A program made the translations under genes and the position numbers. A stretch of DNA of 64,000 nt from Lysobacterales bacterium. GTDB lineage: Bacteria; Pseudomonadota; Gammaproteobacteria; Xanthomonadales; Rhodanobacteraceae. Numbering within the stretch: position 1 is the stretch's first letter; each line of letters opens with the position of its first letter. The DNA lies in the NCBI GenBank assembly GCA_016707485.1, contig JADJHN010000003.1, positions 682,001 to 746,000 on the forward strand. The letters are read 5' to 3'. The notes below the pieces were generated by a model, which made no database searches, was not told where the DNA came from, and saw only the letters and a program-made list of their open reading frames with translations. Below, one piece after another: positions 44,952-52,881 of the stretch.

Positions 44952-45844
44952 GCGCAGACCGCCGGTGCGCTTTGCGCGACCTGATTGCCGATGCGTCGCG
45001 CATGATCCAGCTCGGCGACAAGTTCGGCCAGCGGCGGTAAATGGTCGTCGCGCTCGATCATCGTCGTGACCGCGCCGATCCGTTCAAGGGTGCGCGCATA
45101 CAAGTCCCAGACTTCCTCGCGTACCGGATGATCATGGGTGTCGATCACGTAATGGCCGTAATCGCTGTGGCCAGCCAGATGGATCTGCCAGATTCTTTCC
45201 GCCGGCAGCGCGGCGACATAGGCATCGGCATCAAAGCCGTGATTGCGCGAGCTGACATAGATGTTGTTGACGTCCAGCAGGATGCGGCAGCCGCTGCGAC
45301 GCGCAATCTCGCCGAGGAACGCCGCTTCGTCCATCTCGGCATTGGCAAAGCCGACATAAGTAGACACATTCTCGATGAGGATTTCGCGCCCGAGGAATTC
45401 CTGCACCTGCTGCAGCCGGGCAACGACATGCGCAATCGCTTCCCCGGTATAGGGCAGGGGCAGCAGGTCGTGGCTGTTGATTCCGCCATTTCCCGTCCAG
45501 CACAGATGATCGGAAATCCAGATCGGCTCAACATGCCGGGCAAGCTGCTTCAATTCGCGCAGATAGTCCAGGTCAAGCGGATCGGTGCTGCCGATCGACA
45601 GGGACACGCCATGCATGGCCAGCGGATAGCGCGAACGCACCTGATCGAGATAGTGGCGCGGCTTGCCCCCGGCGACCATGAAGTTTTCCGAGATGATCTC
45701 GAACCAGTCGACCGCTGGATGCTCATCCAGCACGGCATCAAAGTGCTCGCTGCGCAAGCCCAGGCCATAGCCATGCCACGGTCGAACGCCCGAAGCACGA
45801 ACCTCGGGCGTCGACCTGCGCGCGATTCCGGCGCGCTCGATCAT
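44948..45844 (-). CDS. bufB: MNIO (DUF692) multinuclear iron oxidative enzyme, BufB-type
   Basis: A 298-residue TIM-barrel enzyme. Family metal-binding stretches are visible: AMHGVSLSIGS, IWISDHLCWTG, ILIENVSTYVGF, LLDVNNIYVSSRNHG, QIHLAGHSDYGH and YVIDTHDHPV. MNIO enzymes use two or three iron ions and O2 to convert Cys of a peptide precursor into heterocycles such as oxazolone/thiooxazole. Start ATG 45844 shares its A with the bufA stop (TAATG), so the two are coupled. The upstream frame to 46420 overlaps the precursor gene and is not real. Confidence 0.92.
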   Translation of the reverse strand: MIERAGIARRSTPEVRASGVRPWHGYGLGLRSEHFDAVLDEHPAVDWFEIISENFMVAGGKPRHYLDQVRSRYPLAMHGVSLSIGSTDPLDLDYLRELKQLARHVEPIWISDHLCWTGNGGINSHDLLPLPYTGEAIAHVVARLQQVQEFLGREILIENVSTYVGFANAEMDEAAFLGEIARRSGCRILLDVNNIYVSSRNHGFDADAYVAALPAERIWQIHLAGHSDYGHYVIDTHDHPVREEVWDLYARTLERIGAVTTMIERDDHLPPLAELVAELDHARRIGNQVAQSAPAVCA

Positions 45845-46299
45845 TACGACTTGGTCGTGCCGCCCACATCGGCACAGGTGCCGGCGGGAATCGCGACAAA
45901 GCCCTGGCCCTTGCAGCTGCCCATGCCCTTGCAGTCGTTGGCGGCCGTCTTGCAGTCGTTGTGGCCCTTGCAGGCGTTGACGCCCCAACATTTCACGTTT
46001 TCGGCTTGCTCGCTCGCCATCATGCCGCCGGCACTGTCCATCTTGCCGCCGAGATTCGCACATGCGCCGGCACTGGTCGCGACGAAGCCCTGGCCCTTGC
46101 AGCCACCATGGCCCTTGCAGGCGTTGGCGGCCGTCTTGCAGCCGTTGTGTCCCTTGCAGGCATTCACGCCCATGCAATGGCCCGTTTCGGCCTTGGCCGC
46201 TGCCTCGGACGAGGCGTTGGCATGTCCGGAAAGACTGGCCAGGCTTGCCGCGACCAAAGCCAGGCTGAACCCTGAAATTCCTGCGCTGATGGTATTCAT
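45844..46299 (-). CDS. bufA2: Bufferin-type (BufA2-like) Cys-rich metallophore precursor with two cores
   Basis: A 151-residue precursor. A signal peptide spans residues 1-29 (SLALVAASLASLSGHANA). The mature part holds two copies of a 45-residue unit with the same cysteine spacing (6,6,7,6,13): C42, C48, C54, C61, C67, C80 and C104, C110, C116, C123, C129, C142. I count 34 of 45 positions identical between them. The units read CMGVNACKGHNGCKTAAN.. and CWGVNACKGHNDCKTAAN.., and each ends KGQGFVA.xAG.C. This matches BufA2-type bufferin precursors, whose cysteines are modified and bind copper in the periplasm. ATG 46299 begins the signal; GGAG lies 11 nt upstream. Confidence 0.87.
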   Translation of the reverse strand: MNTISAGISGFSLALVAASLASLSGHANASSEAAAKAETGHCMGVNACKGHNGCKTAANACKGHGGCKGQGFVATSAGACANLGGKMDSAGGMMASEQAENVKCWGVNACKGHNDCKTAANDCKGMGSCKGQGFVAIPAGTCADVGGTTKS

Positions 46300-46348
46300 G
46301 TAGTTGTTCTCCAAGAGGTTGGATTGAGTTGAGCTGTTGCGTTGTCCT

Positions 46349-46386
46349 GGCACGTGCCGGTGGAATCAGAGGTGGCCACGTGCCGG
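46349..46386. promoter_or_regulatory. Repeated CACGTGCCGG element upstream of the bufferin precursor
   Basis: CACGTGCCGG occurs at 46351-46360 and again at 46377-46386, a 26-nt period, between 50 and 90 nt upstream of the precursor start. The first copy lies in the palindrome GGCACGTGCC (46349-46358), and because CACGTG is self-complementary the pair could also fold as a hairpin. It may be an operator or leader structure; no known regulator box is matched. Confidence 0.5.
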
Positions 46387-46444
46387 ACAGGAGACCCCGC
46401 CGGCAACATTTTCCTTTCAATGGCAGGGGTGTTTCCGGATTCCG

Positions 46445-46903
46445 TCATTGGCGACGGCGCCCGAAATGATGCTGCAGCAGATGATCCAGCGAGGCCGCGC
46501 CCGCGCCCGCCGTTGCCAGCCAGAGGAAGACCGCCAGATAGGCAAACTCGCTCAAGCCGAGCAGGTATTCAAGCGAATCGACCTGATCCCAGAATGCCGA
46601 TTTGATCGCGACGATCATGACCACGATCAGCAGCGCGGAGAAGATGCGCGTGAACAAGCCAAGCAGCAACATGATGCCGCCGACGAATTCCAGGCCGGAA
46701 ACGAAGGGTGCGAGGATTTCCGGCATCGACACGCCCCAATCCCGGAAATTCCCGATCACCTGCGGCAGCGCGCCAAGCTTGCCCCAACCCGCCCAGAGGA
46801 AGACCCAGCCGACGGTGATGCGGGCGAGCAGCGGCCCCAACCACGCCAGTTGCGCGGCAAGCCGTTCGGGCCAGTCGATCAACGCAGCGACGATTGCTTT
46901 CAT
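46445..46903 (-). CDS. DoxX-family inner-membrane protein of the bufferin locus
   Basis: A 152-residue protein with four membrane helices, including LARITVGWVFLWAGWGKL and LEFVGGIMLLLGLFTRI. These are the DoxX signatures, with the conserved FL.AGW.KL near helix one. DoxX proteins often accompany MNIO loci (the HvfD position) and are thought to take part in redox or quinone-linked steps. AGGAG lies 7 nt before the ATG. It lies 57 nt after the anti-sigma gene and 145 nt before the precursor gene. Confidence 0.88.
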   Translation of the reverse strand: MKAIVAALIDWPERLAAQLAWLGPLLARITVGWVFLWAGWGKLGALPQVIGNFRDWGVSMPEILAPFVSGLEFVGGIMLLLGLFTRIFSALLIVVMIVAIKSAFWDQVDSLEYLLGLSEFAYLAVFLWLATAGAGAASLDHLLQHHFGRRRQ

Positions 46904-46960
46904 GTGGCACTCCTGGCGGTTGATGCTGCGGCTTCAACGATGCGTCGCGCGTTGCGGGTT

Positions 46961-47761
46961 TCATGGCGCCGCGATGCGGCTTCGACCCTGGAGCAACCCT
47001 GCTTGCGGAAACGCGGGTCCGGCAGGCCTGGCCTGCGCGACGCTGGCCTCGGCAACACCCGACCCCAGCGCCGATTTCCAGGCATCCTCGATGGCATCGA
47101 AGCCCTCCCTGCTGCTGCCGAGCATGACCAGGGCGCCACCGCCCATCGGCACTTCACGGCCAAAGGTGCCGTCGCGGCGGAAATCGGCGCGCGGCCGCGG
47201 CGGGGCGTCGACGACATACACGACGCTCACCGCGCTGCCGTTCCGCGGCATGACCATGTGCACGGTCTTGTATGGACCCGCTGGACATTTGTGCACATAG
47301 TTCACTCCGGCCGGAACTTCGGCCAGGGTCACTCCGCGCTGTGCAAAGATGTCGATGACATCCTGGCTGGGCACGGCCACGCGCATGTCCTCGGCACTGA
47401 CAATGTGCTCGTGCAGGTGATTATTGACCATGGCGGCGAGCACCGGCATTTCCGCTGCGGGCCGGTTCAGCGCCACCACGGCAATGATGATCGATGCCGC
47501 TGCCGCCAGGATCAGCGCGGAAAACCCGCGCCGGCGATTGCGCACATCGAGGCGCAACGTGGTGGTTTGCGCGAGCAGGATGCGATCGGCCAGGTTGGCC
47601 GGCAGCGGAACGCCCACGGCGCGGCGCAGACGCATCTCGAATTCATCCGCCCGCGACTGTGCGGCCGCGCAGCCGATGCATTCGGCGCGATGGGCGACAA
47701 ACGCATCGAGCGTGCATGCAGGCTCACTTCCCAGTCGGCGGCGGAACTCAAGGCAGTTCAT
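46961..47761 (-). CDS. ZAS-type anti-sigma factor (DUF3379-like)
   Basis: A 266-residue membrane protein. The cytoplasmic N-terminus carries a zinc anti-sigma motif HRAECIGCA (His-x3-Cys-x2-Cys) at residues 24-32, after MNCLEFRRRL. One membrane helix follows, GFSALILAAAASIIIAVVAL near residues 79-98. The periplasmic domain has HEHIVSAEDMRVAVPSQDVI and YVHKCPAGPYKTVHMVMP, resembling DUF3379. It would hold the adjacent ECF sigma factor inactive until metal or redox stress releases it. Its start overlaps the sigma gene by 4 nt. Confidence 0.8.
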   Translation of the reverse strand: MNCLEFRRRLGSEPACTLDAFVAHRAECIGCAAAQSRADEFEMRLRRAVGVPLPANLADRILLAQTTTLRLDVRNRRRGFSALILAAAASIIIAVVALNRPAAEMPVLAAMVNNHLHEHIVSAEDMRVAVPSQDVIDIFAQRGVTLAEVPAGVNYVHKCPAGPYKTVHMVMPRNGSAVSVVYVVDAPPRPRADFRRDGTFGREVPMGGGALVMLGSSREGFDAIEDAWKSALGSGVAEASVAQARPAGPAFPQAGLLQGRSRIAAP

Positions 47762-48288
47762 GGCTCACTCACTCCGGCGACCTGGTCTGCAAAGCCCAGC
47801 TGCCCCTTCAATTTCTGCCGCGCCCGGAACAACTGGGTCATCACGGCAGCTTCGCCGAGGCCAAGCAGCGCGGCAATTTCGGTACAGGAAAATCCGCCTA
47901 TCACCTGCAGCACCAGCGGTTCCCGGTACTTTGCCTCGAGGCGGGCGATTGCCGCCCGCAGCGCCGACTCCTCGGTGCGGTGCTCGGGCATTGCCTGCGG
48001 ATCGGGCAGTTCGAAATCATCGATGTCATCGGCCGGCATCGCCTTGCGCTCGAACAGGCGCGCGTGCTCGCGACGCAGGATGGTGATCAGCCAGGCCTTC
48101 ACCGCGCCGACCTCGCGCAAGCTGTCGAGTGCGCGCCAGGCACGCAGGAACGTGTCCTGGACGAGATCCTGGGCCAGCGCATCCTGCCCGCACAGCCAGA
48201 AGGCGTAGCGGTACAGGTCGGTGGAATGTCCGCGGACCAGGGCTTCGAATTGATGTTGGCGATTGCTCACGGGCGAATTGACCGGCAT
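47758..48288 (-). CDS. ECF RNA polymerase sigma factor of the bufferin locus
   Basis: A 176-residue sigma factor. Region 2 has LYRYAFWLCGQDALAQDLVQ and DTFLRAWRALDSLRE; region 4 has ALARLEAKYREPLVLQ-like AIARLEAKYREPLVLQVIGG and the helix-turn-helix SCTEIAALLGLGEAAVMTQLFRAR. It is encoded with its anti-sigma factor, upstream of DoxX and bufABC on the same strand, so it most likely controls them; I could not define its promoter consensus from one locus. Start ATG 48288 has GAAAGGAAA nearby as ribosome-binding site. Confidence 0.9.
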   Translation of the reverse strand: MPVNSPVSNRQHQFEALVRGHSTDLYRYAFWLCGQDALAQDLVQDTFLRAWRALDSLREVGAVKAWLITILRREHARLFERKAMPADDIDDFELPDPQAMPEHRTEESALRAAIARLEAKYREPLVLQVIGGFSCTEIAALLGLGEAAVMTQLFRARQKLKGQLGFADQVAGVSEP

Positions 48289-48498
48289 CGATTCGATTTC
48301 CTTTCAAGCACGGCTGTACCGCCCTTGCCGCGATTACGGCCAGCCTGGGCAAGGCAGCGCGCACCACCAGGCCCGGGGCAGGAACAGCGCCAGGCGCGAA
48401 GCTTACTCCCTGCCCGGACGGTGCGGGATCGCGTCCGATCCGGCACAATTCACGGTTCGCGTCAGCCTTCTGCCGCTGCCTGGATACCCCGGAACACG

Positions 48499-50739
48499 AT
48501 GACCCTGCAAGGCAACTGTGAACAGATCGCGCTCAAGGACTATGCCGAGCGCGCCTACCTCGATTACTCCATGTACGTCGTGCTTGATCGCGCCTTGCCG
48601 TTCATCGGCGATGGCCTCAAGCCGGTGCAACGGCGCATCATCTATTCGATGAGCGAGCTTGGCCTCGATGCCACGGCCAAGCCGAAGAAATCCGCGCGCA
48701 CGATCGGTGACGTGATCGGCAAGTTCCACCCGCACGGCGACAGCGCCTGTTACGAGGCAATGGTGCTGATGGCGCAGCCGTTCTCGTATCGCTATCCGCT
48801 GGTCGGCGGCCAGGGCAATTTCGGCTCGCAGGATGATCCGAAATCGTTCGCGGCAATGCGCTACACCGAATCCAGACTGACCCCGATTGCCGAGGCTCTG
48901 CTGGAGGAGCTTGGCCACGGCACGGTCGACTGGGTTCCGAATTTCGATGGCACCCTGAAGGAACCGGCGTGGATGCCTGCGCGCATTCCGCACGTGCTGA
49001 TCAATGGCACCACCGGCATCGCGGTGGGCATGGCCACCGACATCCCGCCGCACAACCTGCGCGAGATCGTCAATGCCTGCATCCACCTGCTCGACAACCC
49101 TGATGCAGGCATCGCCGATCTGTGCGAGCACGTGCCTGGCCCGGATTTCCCGACCGAAGCCGAGATCATCACGTCGAAAGGCGACCTGCTCAACATGTAC
49201 TCGACCGGCACCGGCAGCCTGCGCGCCCGCGCCGTGTACGTGCGCGAGGATGGCAATATCGTCATCACCGCGCTGCCGCACCAGGTTTCGCCTTCGAAGA
49301 TCGTCGAGCAGCTCGCCGCGCAGATGCGCGCGAAGAAATTGCCGATGATCGAGGACATCCGCGACGAATCCGATCACGCCAATCCCATCCGCCTGGTCCT
49401 GATTCCGCGTTCGAGCCGTGTCGACGTCGACGAGATCATGCCGCACCTGTTCGCCACCACCGATCTGGAAAAGAGCTACCGGGTCAACCTCAACATGATC
49501 GGCCTGGATGGACGCCCGCAGGTCAAGAACCTCAAGCACATCCTCGGCGAATGGTTGCGCTTCCGCACCGACACGGTGACGCGTCGCCTGCAGCATCGCC
49601 TGGAAAAGGTCGAACGCCGCCTGCACCTGCTCGCAGGCCTGCGCATCGCCTACCTCAATCTCGACGAGGTGATCCGCATCGTGCGCAGCGAGGATGAGCC
49701 GAAGCCGGTGCTGATGAAGCGCTTCGGACTCAGCGAGGAGCAGACCGATTACATCCTCGAGACCCGGTTGCGGCAGCTGGCCCGCCTCGAGGAAATGAAG
49801 ATCAATGCCGAAAGCGACGCCCTCGAAGAGGAGCGCGCGAAGATCAACGTGCTGCTCAACTCGAAGGCGCGCCTGAAGACCCTGATCAAGGACGAGTTGC
49901 GCGAGGATGCGAAGAAATTCGGCGACGCGCGGCGTTCACCGCTGGTGGCACGCGCCGCCGCGCAGGCCCTCGACGAAGCCGCACTGGTCGCCAGCGAGCC
50001 GACCACGATCGTGCTTTCGGCCAAGGGCTGGATCCGTGCGGCCAAGGGCCATGACATCGATGCCGCCGCCCTCAACTACCGCGAAGGCGACGGTTTCCTC
50101 GCCGCGGTCAAGGGACGCACGACCCAGCAGGTCGCATTCATCGATTCGACTGGGCGCAGCTATTCGACAGCCGCACACTCGCTGCCTTCGGCTCGCGGCA
50201 ATGGCGAACCGGTCAGCGGCCGCTTCAGCCTGCCCGCCGGTGCGCAGATCGATACCCTGGCAATTGGCGATGCCGCCAGTCGACTCGTGCTTGCCTCGGA
50301 TTTCGGCTATGGCTTCGTCACCCGATTCGAGGCCTTGCTCGGCAACAAGAAGGCCGGCAAGCAGCTGATCAATCTCGACGCCAAGGCGCATGTGCTCAAT
50401 CCGGCCATGGTCGAGGACAGCGCGCGCGATCGCATTGTCGTCGCCACCAGCAGCGGCCATCTGTTGATGTTCTCGGTCGCCGAATTGCCGGAACTCGACA
50501 ACGGCGGCAAGGGCAACAAGCTGATCGAGATCCCGAAAGCAAAGCTGGCTGGCGGCGAGCGCGTGGTCGGCATCGCCGTGGTCGCCGAGAGCAAGGGCGA
50601 AGTCACCCTGTTTGCCGGCCAGCGCAAGCTGATCCTGAAATGGGCTGATCTGGTCGAGTACGGCGGCAACCGCGCCACGCGCGGATCGCTGCTGCCACGC
50701 GGCTTCCAGCGCGTCGAACGCATCGAAACCTCGGGCTGA
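48499..50739 (+). CDS. parC: DNA topoisomerase IV subunit A
   Basis: A 746-residue type IIA topoisomerase subunit that decatenates daughter chromosomes with ParE. It begins LKDYAERAYLDYSMYVVLDRALPFIGDGLKPVQRR. The active-site Tyr is Y122 in AMRYTESRL. The quinolone-resistance region reads FHPHGDSACYEAM, with S82 and E86 at the usual wild-type residues, so no classical ParC resistance change is seen. The short C-terminal domain (VDGAQIDTLAIGDAASR-like LPAGAQIDTLAIGD) and length fit ParC, not GyrA. The start ATG 48499 was chosen since the open frame upstream overlaps the divergent sigma gene. Confidence 0.95.
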   Translation: MTLQGNCEQIALKDYAERAYLDYSMYVVLDRALPFIGDGLKPVQRRIIYSMSELGLDATAKPKKSARTIGDVIGKFHPHGDSACYEAMVLMAQPFSYRYPLVGGQGNFGSQDDPKSFAAMRYTESRLTPIAEALLEELGHGTVDWVPNFDGTLKEPAWMPARIPHVLINGTTGIAVGMATDIPPHNLREIVNACIHLLDNPDAGIADLCEHVPGPDFPTEAEIITSKGDLLNMYSTGTGSLRARAVYVREDGNIVITALPHQVSPSKIVEQLAAQMRAKKLPMIEDIRDESDHANPIRLVLIPRSSRVDVDEIMPHLFATTDLEKSYRVNLNMIGLDGRPQVKNLKHILGEWLRFRTDTVTRRLQHRLEKVERRLHLLAGLRIAYLNLDEVIRIVRSEDEPKPVLMKRFGLSEEQTDYILETRLRQLARLEEMKINAESDALEEERAKINVLLNSKARLKTLIKDELREDAKKFGDARRSPLVARAAAQALDEAALVASEPTTIVLSAKGWIRAAKGHDIDAAALNYREGDGFLAAVKGRTTQQVAFIDSTGRSYSTAAHSLPSARGNGEPVSGRFSLPAGAQIDTLAIGDAASRLVLASDFGYGFVTRFEALLGNKKAGKQLINLDAKAHVLNPAMVEDSARDRIVVATSSGHLLMFSVAELPELDNGGKGNKLIEIPKAKLAGGERVVGIAVVAESKGEVTLFAGQRKLILKWADLVEYGGNRATRGSLLPRGFQRVERIETSG

Positions 50740-50777
50740 GCCAGCGCGGCGATTTGCCGAAAGCGGATTCCCGGAAA

Positions 50778-50807
50778 CAGGAAGGGAGCCTTGCGGCCCC
50801 CTTCCTG
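50778..50807. terminator. Bidirectional terminator between parC and the P-domain gene
   Basis: CAGGAAGGGAGCC (50778-50790) pairs with GGCCCCCTTCCTG (50795-50807) around the loop TTGC, with one A/C mismatch. It lies between convergent genes, 39 nt after the parC stop. Confidence 0.7.
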
Positions 50808-50826
50808 CGAAACACCTGCGGTGCAA

Positions 50827-52494
50827 TTACATGCGGCGTGCGCGACGGCGCAATCCGAAGGCACCAAGGCCGAGGATCAGGAAGCCGAGGGCCAGCTTGC
50901 TCCAGGTTGCCGAGCTCGGCAGGTCAATGACCGGCTGCAGCGGGCCGGGGCCGCCGCCAGCAGCGCAAACCGTGCAGATTCCCTGCAGGCCCGGGGTCGG
51001 CAGGAGACTCCAGTCGACGATCTGGCCGGTATCACCACCCGCACTGTCGGAAACGGTGAGCGTCCAGGTGCCGAGCGTGCTTTCGCCGTCAAACGCGGAC
51101 AACGGGGAGCCCGGCAGCACCGGGCCACTGAGCCAGGGCGTGGTGCCCGGGCAGGATGTCTCGGGATTGACACTGGCGGCATCGGAGAAGACCACATCCA
51201 TGTTGTCGTTGCTGCAGCCAAAGGTACTGGCAGGGACACCGGCACGATCGAGCAGGCTGACCGTGGTGCCGCCCGGACTGGTCAGGCTGATCGACACATC
51301 ACCCACCCAGGTGTGATCGATCGCAACGGCAACTTCGAGATCGGTCAGGGTGATGTCCTGCGCCACGGTGATCGTCGAGGTAACACCGGCCGGGAGGTTG
51401 TCCGTTATCGCAATGGGCAAGGTCTCGTTTGGTGCGATCGCACCGCTTTCGCCAATCTGCGAGGCAACCGAGCCGGTCGCAGTCGCGCCTTCGGTGCTGG
51501 TCACATTGATCGGCAGGGTGAAGGCGCTGACGCAGGTTGCGGCCTGGTCGGCAGTCACGACAAAGGTGGCCGTGGCACTCGAGCCGTCGGCAATCGATCC
51601 CAGGTTCGCAGTCGAGGTGACATAGGTGATGCCGGCTGGCGCTGGCAAGCCCAGCGAAGCGACGACGCCGGTGAAGCTGCCGCCCGTGGCACTGACGGGC
51701 ACCTGGATCGTCACGGATTCACCCGGCTCGATCACGCCATTGGCCTGGGCTGGATTGCTGGAGCACTGGTCGGCGATGGTTGCCGAAGCGGAACCGACCG
51801 ACAAGGTCGGGCCACCGGGATTGCCGACCACGTTCATGACGATATTCATGCCCGGGAAGCCGATGCTGGCGGTCGTTGCCGGCGCGGTGAGGCCGCAGCC
51901 CGCCGCGGCCAGATAACTGGGAGCAGTTTCGCCGGCGGCATTTGAGCCGATGAAGAACGAGTTGCCTGCGGCTTGCCCATCCGGCGTGAAGACTTCCACG
52001 ACGAGATTGGATCCGGCCGTTGCCAGGCCGCTGATCGCTGCCGGGAAAATCGTTGCGGCTTGATCAGGCACGCTGATCGCGCTGCTGGCAATCTGCGTAT
52101 AGGAGCCGAACGTTCCCGGGAATGCGCCGGTTCCGGTGTAGAGGTTGACCGTTACCGGTTGCGTGCCGCCGGCACCCGCCGCTGTTTCAATGGCGAACTG
52201 GACTTCACAGACATTGATGTCGGCGCCGAGCGGGAATGACCGGTAGTAGGAATTGTCGGCATGCAAGCCGCCGGAGTTGCAGGAGACTGAATTCGCCGAG
52301 GTTATCGTCTGTGAGGTGGATTGGGTCAGCGTGATCGAACCGCAGGCGGTTCCCAGCGGCAAGACCGTGGGGCGCTGTGGCTTGGGCAATTCAGAGGTGG
52401 CATGCGAAAGAGCGTTTTGCGCGAACGCGCCGGACGAGCCCATGGCCAGGGCCATGACAATCGGTACGGCGGTAAAACGGGATAGCTTCAACAT
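50827..52494 (-). CDS. Secreted P-domain protein with IPTL-like C-terminal anchor
   Basis: A 555-residue exported protein. The signal peptide (residues 1-25) ends SSGAFA. The middle has CARDB/choice-of-anchor-like beta-domains (VIEPGESVTIQVPVSATGG, AQANG). Residues about 375-500 form a P/Homo-B domain as in proprotein convertases (VAIDHTWVGDVSISLTSPGG, LGTWTLTVSDSAGGDTGQIV), but no subtilisin domain is present. The C-terminus is a sorting-signal type: LPSSATWSKLALGFLILGLG followed by a basic RRRARRM. It may be a surface scaffold or substrate-binding protein. ATG 52494 begins the signal. Confidence 0.75.
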   Translation of the reverse strand: MLKLSRFTAVPIVMALAMGSSGAFAQNALSHATSELPKPQRPTVLPLGTACGSITLTQSTSQTITSANSVSCNSGGLHADNSYYRSFPLGADINVCEVQFAIETAAGAGGTQPVTVNLYTGTGAFPGTFGSYTQIASSAISVPDQAATIFPAAISGLATAGSNLVVEVFTPDGQAAGNSFFIGSNAAGETAPSYLAAAGCGLTAPATTASIGFPGMNIVMNVVGNPGGPTLSVGSASATIADQCSSNPAQANGVIEPGESVTIQVPVSATGGSFTGVVASLGLPAPAGITYVTSTANLGSIADGSSATATFVVTADQAATCVSAFTLPINVTSTEGATATGSVASQIGESGAIAPNETLPIAITDNLPAGVTSTITVAQDITLTDLEVAVAIDHTWVGDVSISLTSPGGTTVSLLDRAGVPASTFGCSNDNMDVVFSDAASVNPETSCPGTTPWLSGPVLPGSPLSAFDGESTLGTWTLTVSDSAGGDTGQIVDWSLLPTPGLQGICTVCAAGGGPGPLQPVIDLPSSATWSKLALGFLILGLGAFGLRRRARRM

Positions 52495-52881
52495 GGTTGA
52501 TTCCCCAGGGTAGTCCCTTGAAAAGCGTGATTCTTGGTGGATTGGCAATACAGATCCCTACCGCCAGCAAATCCCGCGACCGTTCCGGAAGACAGCCCGC
52601 GCGACCGCAGTTCAGGACCTGAAGTTCCAACCCTATCACCGAACAAGAGCGAAACAAAGCCGGAATCCGGCAAATCAATCGTTCAGGATCAAATCGATAG
52701 GTGTAGCCGGAAGGGCCGCCCGAGCTGACCGACATCCCCCGCACATCGCAGCCACGCGCAGATTGCCAGCCGATATGGAATCATCGCCCAGACTGCGCGG
52801 GCCCGGCGATGCCGAATATCCGCGTCCATCGGCCCGATTCGGCTGTCACCACCCTCCGCCATCCTCTCCTGGAGCCTCCTC
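52495..52881. other. 387-nt divergent intergenic region
   Basis: Between the P-domain gene (minus) and the acylase gene (plus) I see no ORF with gene-like features, no riboswitch consensus and no repeat. It presumably holds both promoters. GGAG is seen 8 nt before the acylase GTG. Confidence 0.35.

Noticed and set aside
46337..48208. 623-codon plus-strand open frame through the anti-sigma and DoxX region
   Set aside because: Antisense to three supported genes, with an Arg/Ala/Ser-rich product typical of shadows in high-GC DNA.
47758..50739. Extending parC upstream to 47494 as a longer fusion protein
   Set aside because: The extra 335 codons are antisense to the sigma and anti-sigma genes; family similarity begins at ATG 48499.
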